Origin: an uncultured Gammaproteobacteria bacterium
GTDB lineage: Bacteria > Pseudomonadota > Gammaproteobacteria > CAJQNE01
Assembly (NCBI GenBank): GCA_905479545.1
Contig: CAJQNE010000271.1
Coordinates: 1 to 6,584, forward strand
Reading direction: 5' to 3'
DNA length: 6,584 bases
Part shown: positions 5,417-6,584 of the stretch, piece by piece
Layout: each line of letters starts with the position of its first letter
Position numbering within the stretch: the first letter of the stretch is position 1
The notes under the pieces: model-generated
Databases searched by the model: none
What the model was told of the DNA's origin: nothing
What the model saw: the letters and a program-made list of their open reading frames with translations, nothing else
Translations under genes and position numbers: made by a program

Positions 5417-5446
5417 ATTACCCCTGAGGTAATTGCAGCTATTACC
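5417..5446. promoter_or_regulatory. Candidate operator: three alternating ATTACC/GGTAAT half-sites
   Basis: ATTACC (5417-5422), GGTAAT (5428-5433) and ATTACC (5441-5446) give two overlapping perfect palindromes with spacers of 5 and 7 bases that share the middle half-site. The two outer sites extend to ATTACCCC and lie 24 bases apart, start to start. The cluster sits in the 132-base gap between the XRE/MmyB-like regulator and the divergent DUF2834-like gene, about 60-75 bases from each start codon. It is the natural candidate for the regulator's binding site. No convincing -35/-10 pair was found for either gene, so the relation to the promoters is open. Confidence 0.55.
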
Positions 5447-5491
5447 CCGACAGGCGCAAAGTGCAGCAACCACTTCACCGGAGATAAACTC

Positions 5492-5806
5492 ATGACCATC
5501 CGAAAAATCTTGCTACTCGCCGTCCTACTGCCTTTCGCCGCCTTCAGTATCTGGGTGGTCGCTGAATACAGCTATCTGGCCATCTTCACCGACCAGCTTT
5601 TGAAGCCCACCAGTCTGCAAGTCATTATTGATTTAGGCATTGCTGTCGGCTTAGCCATGCTGTGGATGATTGCTGACGCCCGCAAACGCGGCATTATCGT
5701 CTGGCCGTTTTTGCTTATCTCGCTTACGCTGGGTTCTATCGGGCCGCTGTCGTACCTTATCTGGCGTGAAACCAAGGCACCGGGCAAAGCCGTCACCAGC
5801 GATTAA
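5492..5806 (+). CDS. DUF2834-like small integral membrane protein
   Basis: The 104-residue protein has three hydrophobic segments (~5-25, 42-62, 68-92). Between the second and third is WMIADARKRGIIVWPF, and the third segment ends SYLIWRE. Its length, the 'W-x-x-x-DAR-(K/R)-x-G' loop and the final Tyr-Leu-x-x-Arg pattern resemble the DUF2834 family, whose function is unknown. It acts in the inner membrane. The frame is open further upstream, but ATG 5492 is chosen because GGAGA lies just ahead (5480-5484) and the hydrophobic N-terminus begins there. A start at 5393 has no ribosome-binding site and would place coding sequence over the palindromes. It is the first gene of a short rightward cluster divergent from the regulator; the next start is 31 bases after its stop. 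Confidence 0.8.
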   Translation: MTIRKILLLAVLLPFAAFSIWVVAEYSYLAIFTDQLLKPTSLQVIIDLGIAVGLAMLWMIADARKRGIIVWPFLLISLTLGSIGPLSYLIWRETKAPGKAVTSD

Positions 5807-5837
5807 TCACCACCAAACTAGTAATAATGGAGTCACC

Positions 5838-6221
5838 GTGTCACCTGAAATCAGCGTAAAAATCGTCACCGGCCTGTTACTGCTAGTCGGCCTGATTAAT
5901 TTCGCCCCCGTAACGGGCCTGCTTTCGGCCGCCAAACTGGAATCAGCCTATGGCATCGGGGTTAACGAACCTAACCTGACGATATTACTGCGGCACCGGG
6001 CATTGTTGTTTGGCTTAGTCGGCGGATTTATTTTGTACTCAGCGTTTAACCCCGCGTTGCAGCCCATCGCCTTCGTTTGGGGATTCATTAGCATGCTCGG
6101 CTTTATCGCACTCTGCTGGCAAACCGGCGAGGTAAACCCGTTACTACGAAAAATTGCAATAATCGACGTGGTCGGCTTGATATTGCTGCTCGCCGCACTA
6201 GTGCTACGAGTCACACGCTAA
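5838..6221 (+). CDS. Four-helix membrane protein of unknown function
   Basis: The 127-residue protein has four hydrophobic segments (~8-30, 52-70, 74-96, 104-124). A conserved-looking periplasmic or cytosolic loop contains YGI (38-40) and a charged RHRALLFG motif (52-59) opens the second helix. Homologous-looking small proteins are, to my memory, sometimes labelled 'phosphopantetheine adenylyltransferase'; nothing here supports that enzyme, as there is no nucleotidyltransferase HxGH motif and the protein is almost entirely membrane-embedded. The start is GTG 5838 with GGAG (5829-5832) 5 bases upstream. The reading frame extends further left only through the preceding gene. The 31-base gap behind the DUF2834-like gene argues for co-transcription, so both probably answer to the same regulator. 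Confidence 0.8.
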   Translation: MSPEISVKIVTGLLLLVGLINFAPVTGLLSAAKLESAYGIGVNEPNLTILLRHRALLFGLVGGFILYSAFNPALQPIAFVWGFISMLGFIALCWQTGEVNPLLRKIAIIDVVGLILLLAALVLRVTR

Positions 6222-6230
6222 TCGCAGTAC

Positions 6231-6274
6231 ACTGGCGGCTATCCGAATAACTGAGATTCCCGATGACCGCCAGT
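6231..6274 (+). repeat. 8-bp inverted repeat bracketing the lipoprotein start codon
   Basis: ACTGGCGG (6231-6238) and CCGCCAGT (6267-6274) pair perfectly. The 28-base loop holds the weak TGAGA ribosome-binding region and the ATG (6263-6265), with the 3' arm in codons 2-4. In mRNA this stem could restrict initiation, or present the site in a loop. Confidence 0.4.
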
Positions 6275-6538
6275 CACTGCATTGCACTCACTACCCCACT
6301 GCTGTTGCTCGCCGCTTGCTCTGGCGAACCTCAACCGTTGCCAGATAACAGCACGCAACGGCCGCTTATCAGCAGCCAGCAATGCAAAACTCAGGGAGGC
6401 GCTGTTGTTGGCGACATCGGTGACGGTCGCGTGCATCGGGACGACTTCCTCTGCCCGAATGGCCAACCGCCCATCGGCACCATTGAAGCAGAACAAGGCA
6501 AGCGATCAATCGAAGGGGCTGTTTGCTGCCTGCAATAA
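6263..6538 (+). CDS. Small cysteine-containing lipoprotein
   Basis: The 91-residue protein opens with a hydrophobic stretch ending in a textbook lipobox, LAAC (16-19), so it should be lipidated on Cys19 after signal peptidase II cleavage. Ser at +2 favours outer-membrane sorting by Lol. The n-region lacks Lys/Arg, which is slightly unusual. The mature part (~72 residues) carries four further Cys (41, 64, 88, 89), enough for two disulfides, with a GDIGDGRVHRDDFLCPNG region (50-67) and an EGAVCC end (84-89). I do not recognise the family. The start at 6263 has only a weak TGAGA upstream but directly precedes the signal sequence. The gene lies 41 bases after the four-helix protein and is plausibly the third gene of the cluster; no terminator separates them. 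Confidence 0.75.
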   Translation: MTASHCIALTTPLLLLAACSGEPQPLPDNSTQRPLISSQQCKTQGGAVVGDIGDGRVHRDDFLCPNGQPPIGTIEAEQGKRSIEGAVCCLQ

Positions 6539-6584
6539 AACGCCGACCTGACTCCGGCCTGAACTTGGGCTTGAACCTAGGGCA
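6539..6584. other. Right-edge non-coding remnant
   Basis: After the lipoprotein stop, a 4-bp GCCG/CGGC pair (6542-6545, 6555-6558) is followed, on the minus strand, by TTTT. It might be a weak terminator for a leftward gene beyond the edge. Nothing else can be supported. Confidence 0.25.

Noticed and set aside
5315..5491. N-terminal extension of the DUF2834-like gene
   Set aside because: It would overlap the regulator's 5' end and the palindromes, has no ribosome-binding site, and ATG 5492 has one directly before a hydrophobic start.
5670..5837. Extended start for the four-helix protein
   Set aside because: The extra residues overlap the preceding gene out of frame and are not membrane-like; GTG 5838 with GGAG fits better.
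6555..6584. tRNA T-arm-like string (minus strand GGTTCAAG) at the right edge
   Set aside because: The stem has a mismatch, no CCA-like end is present at the right distance, and the adjoining sequence does not form an acceptor stem.
1..6584. Mobile element, CRISPR array, phage or defence module
   Set aside because: No transposase, integrase, long terminal inverted repeats, regularly spaced repeats or known defence domains were seen.

Overview
The window looks like a chromosomal segment of a marine-type gammaproteobacterium, possibly from the Cellvibrionales/Spongiibacteraceae neighbourhood. This is an inference from moderate GC, protein style and an enterobacterial/pseudomonad-like stable-RNA promoter; no marker gene settles it. 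There is no integrase, transposase, CRISPR array, complete tRNA or rRNA gene. Most of the window is ordinary housekeeping or accessory content with good ribosome-binding sites and compact spacing.

Layout. (1) Bases 1-465 have no convincing gene. At the extreme left, on the minus strand, lies what looks like an rRNA-operon promoter (TTGACG-N16-TAATAT with a GC-rich discriminator) and the first part of its leader, running out of the window towards a probable 16S gene. The rest is AT-rich and holds two inverted repeats. (2) 466-1011 (+) encodes a single-pass protein with a long low-complexity N-terminus, of unknown function. It converges, 4 bases apart, on (3) 1016-2770 (-), a membrane-attached calcineurin-like metallophosphoesterase. 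(4) 2836-4172 (-) is a two-gene unit: an EamA/DMT transporter followed, with an ATGA overlap, by an NTF2/SnoaL-like protein. The phosphoesterase has its own promoter immediately after this unit. (5) 4293-4520 (-) holds a self-contained transcription unit too short for usual gene calling: a near-consensus promoter, a 47-codon ORF whose ATG sits at the predicted transcription start (leaderless), and a strong intrinsic terminator. It could be a small hydrophobic protein gene or an sRNA of about 190 nt. (6) 4535-5359 (-) encodes an XRE-family regulator with an MmyB-like ligand-binding domain. (7) Divergent from it, 5492-6538 (+) carries three small envelope genes: a DUF2834-like membrane protein, a four-helix membrane protein and a small lipoprotein.

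How the parts fit. The 132-bp gap between the regulator and the small membrane genes holds three alternating half-sites (ATTACC / GGTAAT / ATTACC), forming two overlapping palindromes. This is the best candidate operator for the MmyB-like regulator, and the layout suggests that it controls itself and the divergent membrane genes. A second GTAAT-N7-ATTAC palindrome occurs at 271-289. The most interesting items are the leaderless small gene/sRNA at 4293-4520, the operator cluster at 5417-5446, and the phosphoesterase, whose metal-site motifs depart from the canonical set.
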